Assembly: GCF_035594035.1 (NCBI RefSeq) | Contig: NZ_CP141588.1 | Coordinates: forward strand, 2,634,501 to 2,698,500 | Direction: 5' to 3' | Origin: Sphingomonas sp. LY54 | Lineage (GTDB): Bacteria; Pseudomonadota; Alphaproteobacteria; Sphingomonadales; Sphingomonadaceae | DNA length: 64,000 nucleotides | Shown here: positions 58,219 through 63,897 of the stretch, in pieces | How the letters are laid out: each line of letters begins with the position of its first letter | Numbering within the stretch: the first letter of the stretch is position 1 | Notes under the pieces: model-generated | Database searches by the model: none | The model's input: the letters and a program-made list of their open reading frames with translations, nothing else | Told to the model about the DNA's origin: nothing | Position numbers and translations under genes: made by a program

Positions 58219-58743
58219 GTGAGAATGAGATGTTTGCGTATCCTGTCGCTGGCCGGCCTGGTCGCCGTTGCCGGCTGCGTGCCCCGGGCCGAGCCGCCGC
58301 CACCGCCCCAGCCCCAGCCGCGCCCGGCCCAGCCGGTGGCGCCGCCGCCGGCCGCGGTGGACTGGAGCCTGCTGCCGCTGACGCCCGGCGGCTGGGTCTA
58401 CAGCAATCAGGGCGCGAACTCGCAGGCGCTGTTCGGCCCCGCCAACAGCGAAGCGCATTTCGCGGTCCGCTGCGATCGCGCCAGCCGTCAGGTCGTCCTG
58501 TCCCGCGCGGGCGAGGGCAATGCCCTGACGATCCGGACGTCGTTCGGCGCGCGCGCATTCCCCGCTGTCGCCCAGCGCGCGCCGCTGCCCACGGTTGCGG
58601 CAAGCCTTCCCGCGGACGATCGATTCCTCGATTCGATGGCGTTCAGCCGCGGCCGGTTCACGGTCGAAACGCCGGGCGCGCCGATGCTGGTGATTCCGGC
58701 CTGGCCCGAGCCGGCGCGAGTCATCGAGGACTGCCGCGGCTGA
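58219..58743 (+). CDS. Two-cysteine lipoprotein, family copy 1
   Basis: 174 residues from a GTG (GGGAGAG 7 nt upstream). Lipoprotein signal RILSLAGLVAVAGC, a Pro-rich spacer (PPPPPQPQPRPAQPVAPPPA), then GWVYSNQGANSQALFGPANSEAHFAVRCDRASRQVVLSRAG...DDRFLDSMAFSRGRFTVETPGAPMLVIPAWPEPARVIEDCRG. Its plan (A/V-x-R-C-D/E early, Cys at the C terminus) recurs in the genes at 59097 and 60169, so the three look like diverged paralogs. Function unknown; likely outer-membrane anchored. Confidence 0.72.
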   Translation: MRMRCLRILSLAGLVAVAGCVPRAEPPPPPQPQPRPAQPVAPPPAAVDWSLLPLTPGGWVYSNQGANSQALFGPANSEAHFAVRCDRASRQVVLSRAGEGNALTIRTSFGARAFPAVAQRAPLPTVAASLPADDRFLDSMAFSRGRFTVETPGAPMLVIPAWPEPARVIEDCRG

Positions 58744-58749
58744 GCCAAT

Positions 58750-58773
58750 AAAAAAGCCGGCGAAGGGGCCGGC
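58750..58773 (-). terminator. Intrinsic terminator for leftward transcription
   Basis: On the minus strand GCCGGC-CCCTTC-GCCGGC (58756-58773) is followed by TTTTTTATT, a textbook hairpin plus U-tract. On the plus strand no T-run follows, so it cannot serve the lipoprotein gene ending at 58743. It implies a leftward transcript coming from the 58780-59040 region, where no convincing leftward protein gene exists. Confidence 0.6.
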
Positions 58774-58879
58774 GCGAAGCATGGAATCCTACTCTGAAAT
58801 GAGTTGAGATCAAGACTTGATCGGAGATTCGTCCCGAATCATAGTCGTCCTGCCAACAACAGCGAAAGGAGGTGATCCG

Positions 58880-58936
58880 ATGTCTCATGGTTCAGCAGAG
58901 GGGTCGGTCCAGTACGTTCGGGAGATGAAGGCTTGA
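58880..58936 (+). CDS. Possible 18-residue peptide behind a perfect Shine-Dalgarno
   Basis: ATG at 58880 follows AAAGGAGGTGATCC with 7 nt between GGAGG and the ATG, optimal spacing with complementarity over the whole 16S tail. It encodes MSHGSAEGSVQYVREMKA and its stop lies inside the GAAGGC/GCCTTC hairpin. Codon third positions are only about half G/C, unlike the genes around it, so it may be a leader peptide, a chance frame opposite an RNA gene, or a recent small gene. Confidence 0.35.
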   Translation: MSHGSAEGSVQYVREMKA

Positions 58937-59096
58937 GCCTTCTTTAGGTCTCCCGGGCTGGAAACTTCCGGCCGCTGACCATGTTCGGAGGGTCGTCGCG
59001 CTGCGGTGCGGCGGCCCTTCAACGCATTCAATCTTTGTCTTTTCGGAAATGTTGATCGTCATGGGCACCAGCAGCGGCCAGCCGCGTTTGACGACG

Positions 59097-59612
59097 ATGC
59101 GAAGCCTTCTTCTCGCAGGCGTGATGGCTCTGGCCGGCTGTGGCGACCAGTCGCGACCGGTGGGCGAAGCGCGCGCGGCAGAGCCGCCGCCTGCCAAGCT
59201 GAAGGCCAGCGAGCCGCCGCTGAGCGAGGGGAAATGGCGCCGCCGCGAGATGGCGAGCGGCGATACCTTGCTGTTCGGGGTGGACCGCGACCGGCCCGTG
59301 GCCGCGATACGGTGCGACCAGCATGCCGAGAAACTGCTCATCGAACGCATGACCGAGGCGCCCGCCGCGGGCATCGAGACGATGAAGGTCACCGCCGACG
59401 GCCGCACGCGGCGCCTGCCGGTCGTATGGGACGGCGCGAGCCTCCCCATCGCCAGCGCCGCCGTCGACCTGGGCGACCGGCTGATCGACAGCCTCAACCG
59501 ACCGAGCGGCCGTATCGAGATCCTGCTTGGGCGCGAGCCGCCGCTGGCGCTGCCGATGGACCGGCAGATCGGCGTGCTGATCGAGGAATGCCGCCGCGCC
59601 CCGATGAGCTGA
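59097..59612 (+). CDS. Two-cysteine lipoprotein, family copy 2
   Basis: 171 residues from the ATG at 59097, chosen so that the signal MRSLLLAGVMALAGC has normal length; ATGs at 59049 and 59061 are in frame upstream. The mature part has GKWRRREMASGDTLLFGVDRDRPVAAIRCDQHAEKLLIERM...GDRLIDSLNRPSGRIEILLGREPPLALPMDRQIGVLIEECRRAPMS. The IRCD and late EEC positions match copies 1 and 3. Function unknown. Confidence 0.68.
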   Translation: MRSLLLAGVMALAGCGDQSRPVGEARAAEPPPAKLKASEPPLSEGKWRRREMASGDTLLFGVDRDRPVAAIRCDQHAEKLLIERMTEAPAAGIETMKVTADGRTRRLPVVWDGASLPIASAAVDLGDRLIDSLNRPSGRIEILLGREPPLALPMDRQIGVLIEECRRAPMS

Positions 59613-59614
59613 GC

Positions 59615-60088
59615 CTAGTGCCGGCGGCCGGCCCTGCGGCGCATCATGAACTTCTCGTCGACCCGGACGAAACGGGTGGCGATCGTCACTTCGAGCAGGA
59701 ACAGCAGCAGGCCGAAGGTCAGGCTGGCCATGGCCGCGATGAACAGCAAAGAGACTGGGATCGCGAAGTTGAGCACGACCAGATCGGCCACGAACAGGAT
59801 CACCACGACCAGCGATATGAGCAGGGCCGACGTCGTGCACAGCCCGACCGACCAGTGGCAGAGCCCCATGCGGCGGTCGAGGATCACCAGTTCCTTGCGG
59901 GCGATTTCTTCGAGCTCGGGATCGGCGTCCTCCAGCAGGCGCGTTTCGAGCGTGCGCACCCGGTCCACCACGCGCGACAGCCGCGTCGCGACGACGTTGA
60001 GGATGCCGCCGAGGCCGGCGAGCAGGAAGACCGGAGCGATGGCCAGCTGGATGATATGGGCGATGCTGGATACGCTGGCTTCGGTCAT
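59615..60088 (-). CDS. DUF2721 membrane protein
   Basis: 157 residues from the ATG at 60088. It begins MTEASVSSIAHIIQLAIAPVFLLAGLGGILNVVATRLSRVVDRVRTLE, typical of DUF2721, then has a soluble charged loop and two further membrane helices (SALLISLVVVILFVADLVVLNFAIPVSLLFIAAMASLTFGLLLFLLEV). Family function unknown. It separates lipoprotein copies 2 and 3. Confidence 0.85.
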   Translation of the reverse strand: MTEASVSSIAHIIQLAIAPVFLLAGLGGILNVVATRLSRVVDRVRTLETRLLEDADPELEEIARKELVILDRRMGLCHWSVGLCTTSALLISLVVVILFVADLVVLNFAIPVSLLFIAAMASLTFGLLLFLLEVTIATRFVRVDEKFMMRRRAGRRH

Positions 60089-60135
60089 GCCGACTGCTTG
60101 GCGCGATCGGCCGCGCCCCGTCAACCAGGGATCCA

Positions 60136-60160
60136 GGAACCCGGCCGTCCGCGCCGGGTT
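60136..60160 (+). promoter_or_regulatory. Candidate EcfG promoter for lipoprotein copy 3
   Basis: GGAAC (60136-60140), 16 nt, then GGTT (60157-60160), against the EcfG pattern GGAAC-N16/17-cGTT. The ATG at 60169 is 8 nt further on, about where transcription would begin, so the mRNA would be almost leaderless. The G in place of C makes this weaker than the other sites. Confidence 0.45.
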
Positions 60161-60168
60161 GGACCTGC

Positions 60169-60690
60169 ATGACTGACAGCCGATCAAGCCTTGTAGCCGC
60201 GTTGCTGCTCCTTGCAGCCTGCGGGCCCGCCGCCAACGACACCAATGTATCCGGAGCAGTGCAGCCCCCCGAGCCGTCCGGCGCGCCTGCTCCGGCGGCC
60301 CCGGCCGAGCCGAAGGCGGGCTGGGAGGGCACCGGCGACGCGCAAGGCGCGAGCCTGCGCCTGGTCGGCGCCGACGGCCGGACGATGATGAGCGTTCGCT
60401 GCGAGAGCGACCCTGCGCGGCTAACCGTGTCCGTCCCGAGCTTCACGCCGATCGGAAGCGAGGATCGCTTCGCCTTCGGTGTCGGCGACGAGCCGGTGAC
60501 GCTGGTTGCCGATCCGACCCGCCAGCAGGCGGGCGGGGTGACCGCCGAGGGGCAGGTTCCGGACGGCTTTGCCGATCTGCTGGCCCGTGCGCGGACGATG
60601 AGCGCGCTCTACGGCACGCAGCGCGTCGGCCCGGAACCGATACCGGCCGACCGCCTCGAGGCGTTCGCCCGGGGATGCGTCAAGCGCTGA
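60169..60690 (+). CDS. Two-cysteine lipoprotein, family copy 3
   Basis: 173 residues. Signal SSLVAALLLLAAC (lipobox), a Pro/Ala spacer, then AGWEGTGDAQGASLRLVGADGRTMMSVRCESDPARLTVSVPSFTPIGSEDRFAFGVGDEPVTLVADPTRQQAGGVTAEG...LEAFARGCVKR. The VRCE and late GC positions correspond to those of copies 1 and 2, though overall similarity is low. No Shine-Dalgarno is seen before the ATG, consistent with a leaderless transcript. Function unknown. Confidence 0.72.
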   Translation: MTDSRSSLVAALLLLAACGPAANDTNVSGAVQPPEPSGAPAPAAPAEPKAGWEGTGDAQGASLRLVGADGRTMMSVRCESDPARLTVSVPSFTPIGSEDRFAFGVGDEPVTLVADPTRQQAGGVTAEGQVPDGFADLLARARTMSALYGTQRVGPEPIPADRLEAFARGCVKR

Positions 60691-60691
60691 C

Positions 60692-60716
60692 GGAACGGCG
60701 GTCGCGACGGATCGTT
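60692..60716 (+). promoter_or_regulatory. EcfG-type general stress promoter
   Basis: GGAAC (60692-60696), 16 nt, CGTT (60713-60716): an exact match to the alphaproteobacterial EcfG consensus. The ATG of the 50-residue gene follows 8 nt later. Confidence 0.7.
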
Positions 60717-60724
60717 TTCGCCTG

Positions 60725-60877
60725 ATGACAAAGACCAAGATCCCGAAAGACCAAGGGCGCGCGCCCGGCCTCTACGACGAGCAACTCCAGCGGCAGCAGC
60801 AGGAGAAGTTGCTGGCTAAAAAGCCGCGGGTCGCGAGCGGGGCCAAGGCGGCCGCGCCATTCGTCCTCGCCCGCTAG
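60725..60877 (+). CDS. Small basic Gln/Lys-rich protein, probably leaderless and stress-induced
   Basis: 50 residues: MTKTKIPKDQGRAPGLYDEQ, then LQRQQQEKLLAKKPRVASGAKAAAPFVLAR. Basic, without signal or membrane helix; the middle is helical and Gln-rich. No Shine-Dalgarno is present, but the exact EcfG promoter 8 nt upstream predicts transcription starting at or near the ATG. It ends before a strong hairpin. No family recognised. It is short enough to be missed by standard gene finding. Confidence 0.55.
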   Translation: MTKTKIPKDQGRAPGLYDEQLQRQQQEKLLAKKPRVASGAKAAAPFVLAR

Positions 60878-60901
60878 CGGGTTCATTCGTCCATGCGGCA
60901 A

Positions 60902-60923
60902 GGCGCGCCCCGAAGGGCGCGCC
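60902..60923. terminator. Hairpin between converging stress genes
   Basis: GGCGCGCCC (60902-60910) and GGGCGCGCC (60915-60923) form a perfect 9-bp stem with a CGAA loop, lying between the stops of the 60725 and 60932 genes. There is no strong T-run, so termination on either strand may be partial. Confidence 0.5.
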
Positions 60924-60931
60924 CGCCAGGT

Positions 60932-61408
60932 TCAATATTCCGAACCGCTCGTTTCCATGCTGCGGTTGATCGCTTCCCATTTCTGGCGGCCCGAATGGAC
61001 CGACTGATGATGGCTGCTGATCACGGCGCGCACTTCGGGCGACAGCTTGTCGTCGTTGAGCGCCGCGTGCCATTTTTCGTCGAGATAGGTTTCGCCGCGA
61101 TCGACCTCGTCGAGCACCGACTTGTCGTCGCTGCCGGTGACGCGATCACGGAGCGTCAGGAACATGCGATGCGCGGCGGCGAGCACGCTGCCGTCGTCCT
61201 CGGGATCACCGCCGAGCCGGCGGACTTCCTGCTGGAGCGCGCGCACGACCTGCTCGCGTTCCTGGGCGCTGGCGCGGAATTCGGAAGCGAAGCGATGATC
61301 GGTGGCCTCATCGGCGGAACGGCGATAGCCATCGACGCTGTCGAGGGTGGTGGCGATCAGGCTGTTGAGCACGCTGATGTCGTGCCGGTTCTTGTCGGTA
61401 TCGAGCAT
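60932..61408 (-). CDS. PA2169/DUF2383-type four-helix-bundle stress protein
   Basis: 158 residues from the ATG at 61408, behind AGGAGGAGA. Sequence RHDISVLNSLIATTLDSVDGYRRSADEATDHRFASEFRASAQEREQVVRALQQEVRRLGGDPEDDGSVLAAAHRMFLTLRD...EVDRGETYLDEKWHAALND matches the ferritin-like DUF2383 family. Such proteins are often stress-induced; their function is unknown. Its promoter probably overlaps the bidirectional EcfG site at 61466. Confidence 0.88.
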   Translation of the reverse strand: MLDTDKNRHDISVLNSLIATTLDSVDGYRRSADEATDHRFASEFRASAQEREQVVRALQQEVRRLGGDPEDDGSVLAAAHRMFLTLRDRVTGSDDKSVLDEVDRGETYLDEKWHAALNDDKLSPEVRAVISSHHQSVHSGRQKWEAINRSMETSGSEY

Positions 61409-61465
61409 TGAAATCTCCTCCTGGCTGATGGCGGCCCAACGCATCGGAAGGACAAAGGGTGCAGC

Positions 61466-61493
61466 GGAACGGCACGGCGCGGCGGGGCGTTCT
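61466..61493. promoter_or_regulatory. Bidirectional EcfG-type promoter
   Basis: Plus strand: GGAAC (61466-61470), 17 nt, CGTT (61488-61491), exact EcfG consensus, 36 nt before the ATG at 61528. The minus strand of the same bases reads AGAAC-N17-CGTT, one mismatch, directed at the DUF2383 gene starting at 61408. The site is therefore close to self-complementary at its two boxes. Confidence 0.65.
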
Positions 61494-61527
61494 AGGCTTA
61501 CGTTTCAATGCTTTGAGGAGGCTCGCA

Positions 61528-61773
61528 ATGGCGGATCCGACCACAGGGGGTGAAGGCCCCGACGAGCGGGAGCGGGGCAAGCGCGCTTCGTTCGACCATG
61601 CAACGGGCGAGGTCCATGGCAGCGGCTCGGGCGCGGGTGGCAGCGGCAATCCGCGCGAGGATTATGACAGCGATCCGATGGCCGGCGCCGGCGCCATCCC
61701 CGTCGGCGGACCGGTCCCGGCCGACGAGGCGCGGCGGGGGCCGAAAGATCGGGACGGGGAGACCTACGGATGA
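61528..61773 (+). CDS. Small disordered Gly-rich acidic protein
   Basis: 81 residues from the ATG at 61528 (TGAGGAGG upstream): MADPTTGGEGPDERERGKRASFDHATGEVHGSGSGAGGSGNPREDYDSDPMAGAGAIPVGGPVPADEARRGPKDRDGETYG. It has almost no hydrophobic residues and looks intrinsically disordered, like desiccation/stress hydrophilins. The exact EcfG promoter upstream indicates general-stress induction. It overlaps the next gene by 4 nt. Confidence 0.72.
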   Translation: MADPTTGGEGPDERERGKRASFDHATGEVHGSGSGAGGSGNPREDYDSDPMAGAGAIPVGGPVPADEARRGPKDRDGETYG

Positions 61774-61952
61774 ACGCTCGCCGGTCCGGCCACCCATTGC
61801 CGGCGAGCGACGAAGCCCGCCGCGGCGAGATCCCGGAGGGTGCGGAACGCCAGAAAGGGCGGGGCGACGACGACGAAGCGGCCGTGACGCCTGGTTCGGA
61901 GGCGGCCAATCCGGACGGCTCGCCTTATCGCACCGACGACCTCGGCCGCTGA
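61770..61952 (+). CDS. Small disordered charged protein
   Basis: 60 residues, starting on the stop of the previous gene (ATGA): MNARRSGHPLPASDEARRGEIPEGAERQKGRGDDDEAAVTPGSEAANPDGSPYRTDDLGR. Hydrophilic and probably disordered. The motif DEARRG occurs in both this and the preceding protein, which hints at a related origin. Function unknown. Confidence 0.62.
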   Translation: MNARRSGHPLPASDEARRGEIPEGAERQKGRGDDDEAAVTPGSEAANPDGSPYRTDDLGR

Positions 61953-62023
61953 CCGGCTTTAGCGCGCTCGCCGCAGCCTTCATTCTCCAGGGCCCGCCCC
62001 GCTCTCGGTCCGTCGAATTCGCG

Positions 62024-62049
62024 GGAACGGCCGCGACGACGGAGCCGTT
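62024..62049 (+). promoter_or_regulatory. EcfG-type general stress promoter
   Basis: GGAAC (62024-62028), 17 nt, CGTT (62046-62049), an exact consensus match, 29 nt before the ATG at 62079. Confidence 0.7.
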
Positions 62050-62078
62050 TCAAGCTTCTCTCACCAAGGAGGATGTAA

Positions 62079-62606
62079 ATGGCCATTCAAAGCGATAGCG
62101 ACCGCGGTAAGGAAGACGAAGGTCTCAGCGGCAGCGAACTCCAGCAATCCCAGTCCGGCGGCGGCAGCGGCGAGTTCGGCGGCAACCGCGACCAGCAGCA
62201 GCGTGGCCAAAGCACCGGCGACGAGCAGATGGGCGGCGGTGCGACGGGCAGCGGTTCCGCGGGCAGCGACATGAACCAGAGCCGCGGCGAACGCTATGAC
62301 GAGGAGCAGGGCGGCGGTCGCGACAGCGAAAGCGTCAGCAGTGAGGACGGCAACTGGGACCAGCAGCAGGGCAATATGGACCGCGAGGGCCCGATGGGCG
62401 GCCGCCAGTCCGAAGACAGCGAATGGGACCGGGAGCAGGGCAACATGGATCGCGACCGCCAGCAGGGTGGCGACCAGAGCGGCGCGGATCGCGAGCAGCA
62501 GCAGGGCGGCAGCGGCATGGATCGCCAGCAAGGCGGCGGCTCCGACCTCGAGCGCGACCAGCGTGCTCATCAGGATCGCGGCCAGAGCGAGATCGACCGC
62601 GACTGA
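62079..62606 (+). CDS. Low-complexity Asp/Gln/Gly-rich disordered protein
   Basis: 175 residues after a perfect AAGGAGG site. The whole chain is D/Q/G/S/R with repeated units of the form D-[R/Q]-[E/Q]-Q-G-N-M-D-R (NWDQQQGNMDREG, EWDREQGNMDRDRQQGG, ADREQQQGGSGMDRQQGGG). There are no hydrophobic segments and no cysteine. It resembles a hydrophilin or LEA-like protectant in composition. It is driven by an exact EcfG promoter and ends before a hairpin terminator. Confidence 0.72.
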   Translation: MAIQSDSDRGKEDEGLSGSELQQSQSGGGSGEFGGNRDQQQRGQSTGDEQMGGGATGSGSAGSDMNQSRGERYDEEQGGGRDSESVSSEDGNWDQQQGNMDREGPMGGRQSEDSEWDREQGNMDRDRQQGGDQSGADREQQQGGSGMDRQQGGGSDLERDQRAHQDRGQSEIDRD

Positions 62607-62629
62607 TCGCTGGATTGGCGGATGGCAGG

Positions 62630-62663
62630 AGGCCCGTCTCTCTCTCTCGAGGCGGGCCTTTCC
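62630..62663 (+). terminator. Terminator after the low-complexity protein gene
   Basis: AGGCCCG (62630-62636) and CGGGCCT (62653-62659) form a stem around a CT-repeat loop, followed by TTCC. Confidence 0.6.
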
Positions 62664-62675
62664 GTATCGGCAAAA

Positions 62676-62700
62676 GGAACTGTTCGCCGGCGCGCACGTC
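62676..62700 (+). promoter_or_regulatory. Probable EcfG-type promoter (one mismatch)
   Basis: GGAAC (62676-62680), 16 nt, CGTC (62697-62700) in place of CGTT, 35 nt before the ATG at 62736. Its spacing to the gene is like that of the neighbouring exact sites. Confidence 0.5.
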
Positions 62701-62735
62701 TGTTACGCATAAGTTATGACGGCTGGAGATTGCGA

Positions 62736-63335
62736 ATGGCAAAGAACAAGTCGAACGATGCGGGTGGAAAGAAGGACGCAGGTTCTGCGGCATCGGACAA
62801 ATATGCGAAGGCGCTTCGGGACGCCGGCCAAAAGGCCGCCGAACTCGCCCAGAATCCGGTAGCGCGCAGCATGCTGGCGGCAGGTCTTGTCGCCGCTGCG
62901 GCAGCGCTGACCGCCAACCAGAAGGTGCGTTCCAACACGCGCAAGGCGATGCAGGACGCCGCCGACAATGCCGAGGCGGCTGCCGATACGGCCAGCAAGG
63001 TCGGCGCCGCGATCGTGACTGCGGCGACCGACGCGGTTCGCAAGATGATGGGCAGCGAGCGCCGCGATCCGGCCAGCACGCCCGGTCCCGATACACCGCT
63101 CCGTCGCAGCAGCGATGCGTCGGCGGCAAAGACGGCCAAGCCCAAAACCAAGCCTGCCGCTGCCAAGAGCCGCAGCACCAAGGCTGGGACCGCCAAGCCC
63201 GCCGCGAAGAAAGCGTCGGCTCCGCGTGCAAAGGCGGCTTCGACCGGTTCGACTGCGGCCGCGCCCAAGGCGAAGAGCGGGACCAAGGCCCGCAAGAGCC
63301 CGGCCAAGAAAGCTGGTGCGCCTGCCACGAGCTGA
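62736..63335 (+). CDS. Histone-H1-like Ala/Lys-tailed protein
   Basis: 199 residues from the ATG at 62736 (GGAGA upstream). Residues about 20-105 are helical and Ala-rich (KYAKALRDAGQKAAELAQNPVARSMLAAGLVAAAAALTANQKVRSNTRKAMQDAADNAEAAADTASKVGAAIV); the last 85 residues are Lys/Ala/Pro repeats (KTAKPKTKPAAAKSRSTKAGTAKPAAKKAS) like the tails of bacterial H1-type DNA-binding proteins. DNA compaction under stress is a reasonable guess, unproven. Confidence 0.7.
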   Translation: MAKNKSNDAGGKKDAGSAASDKYAKALRDAGQKAAELAQNPVARSMLAAGLVAAAAALTANQKVRSNTRKAMQDAADNAEAAADTASKVGAAIVTAATDAVRKMMGSERRDPASTPGPDTPLRRSSDASAAKTAKPKTKPAAAKSRSTKAGTAKPAAKKASAPRAKAASTGSTAAAPKAKSGTKARKSPAKKAGAPATS

Positions 63336-63374
63336 GACGGTCGGCTTTCTTACCGGCATGTAAGGCCATAAAAA

Positions 63375-63399
63375 ACGGGGCGCCCAATGGGCGCCCCGT
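63375..63399. terminator. Bidirectional terminator
   Basis: ACGGGGCGCCC (63375-63385) pairs perfectly with GGGCGCCCCGT (63389-63399) around a 3-nt loop, between two converging genes, with an A-run to the left (U-tract for the leftward transcript). Confidence 0.85.
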
Positions 63400-63424
63400 T
63401 CTCATTTACGGCTGATTGCTCAGC

Positions 63425-63733
63425 TTAGCGGCAGCGACGGCTGCCGCTGTTGCGGTCGACCTCGCGGCCGATCAGCGCGCCTGCGGCGGCGCCGAGGATG
63501 GTACCGGTGGCGCGCTCGCCGCGGGTGTCGATCGCCCGGCCGGCGAGGGCGCCGGCTGCACCGCCGACGATCAGGCCGGTCGTGCCGTTCTTCTTCTTGC
63601 AATAGACGCGCCCGTCGCTGCCGCGCCAGGTCTTGCCCTTGTAATAGCCGTCGCGGGCCATCGCAGGCGTGGAGACCACCATTGTGGGCATCACGAGGGA
63701 CGCAGCGGCGAGGGCGAGGGTGACTTTACGCAT
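63425..63733 (-). CDS. Glycine-zipper (2TM) secreted or outer-membrane protein
   Basis: 102 residues from the ATG at 63733. Signal peptide MRKVTLALAAASLVMPTMVVSTPAMA, then YYKGKTWRGSDGRVYCKKKNGTTGLIVGGAAGALAGRAIDTRGERATGTILGAAAGALIGREVDRNSGSRRCR. Two G-x-x-x-G runs form the glycine-zipper 2TM domain (Rick_17kDa/SlyB-like). The cysteines at YCKKK and RRCR may pair. It is an envelope protein of unknown role. Confidence 0.85.
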   Translation of the reverse strand: MRKVTLALAAASLVMPTMVVSTPAMARDGYYKGKTWRGSDGRVYCKKKNGTTGLIVGGAAGALAGRAIDTRGERATGTILGAAAGALIGREVDRNSGSRRCR

Positions 63734-63897
63734 GACACAGTCCTTCAATCATTAACGCAGTGGAACAACGCCGCCATGATTGCAGGGGTTTCATTAACCT
63801 AAAACAACGAGCGCGCCCTTCCGCGACGAACGGCCGCCGAAGCAGGGCAAGGCCGTGCGACTGTGGTTTTCGGGCAACATGGTTAACGGCTCGGCGC

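Larger units (their letters stand above)
58744..59048. ncRNA. Structured intergenic element with a 16S 3'-end match; strand uncertain
   Basis: Part of the 353 nt without a conventional gene (58744-59096). Inverted repeats in order: GATCAAG/CTTGATC (58808-58822), GATTCG/CGAATC (58826-58840), GAAGGC/GCCTTC (58927-58942, then TTTA), GGTC..GACC enclosing GGCTGG/CCGGCC (58947-58980), and a 10-bp G-C stem (58990-59017). AAAGGAGGTGATCC (58865-58878) is the exact complement of the 16S rRNA tail. Third-position composition is unlike the neighbouring genes. Read rightward it is a leader with an extreme Shine-Dalgarno; read leftward it is an RNA that carries an anti-Shine-Dalgarno copy and ends at the terminator at 58750. 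Confidence 0.45.

Noticed and set aside
58781..58807. An 8-codon frame (MESYSEMS) before the 16S-like sequence
   Set aside because: Too short to judge and with no ribosome-binding site; noted only as part of the structured element.
61550..62098. A 182-codon open frame overlapping the small stress genes
   Set aside because: The alternative frames at 61528 and 61770 have a ribosome-binding site, a stop-start overlap and acidic/Gly compositions typical of hydrophilins, while this frame is Arg/Pro/Ser-rich.
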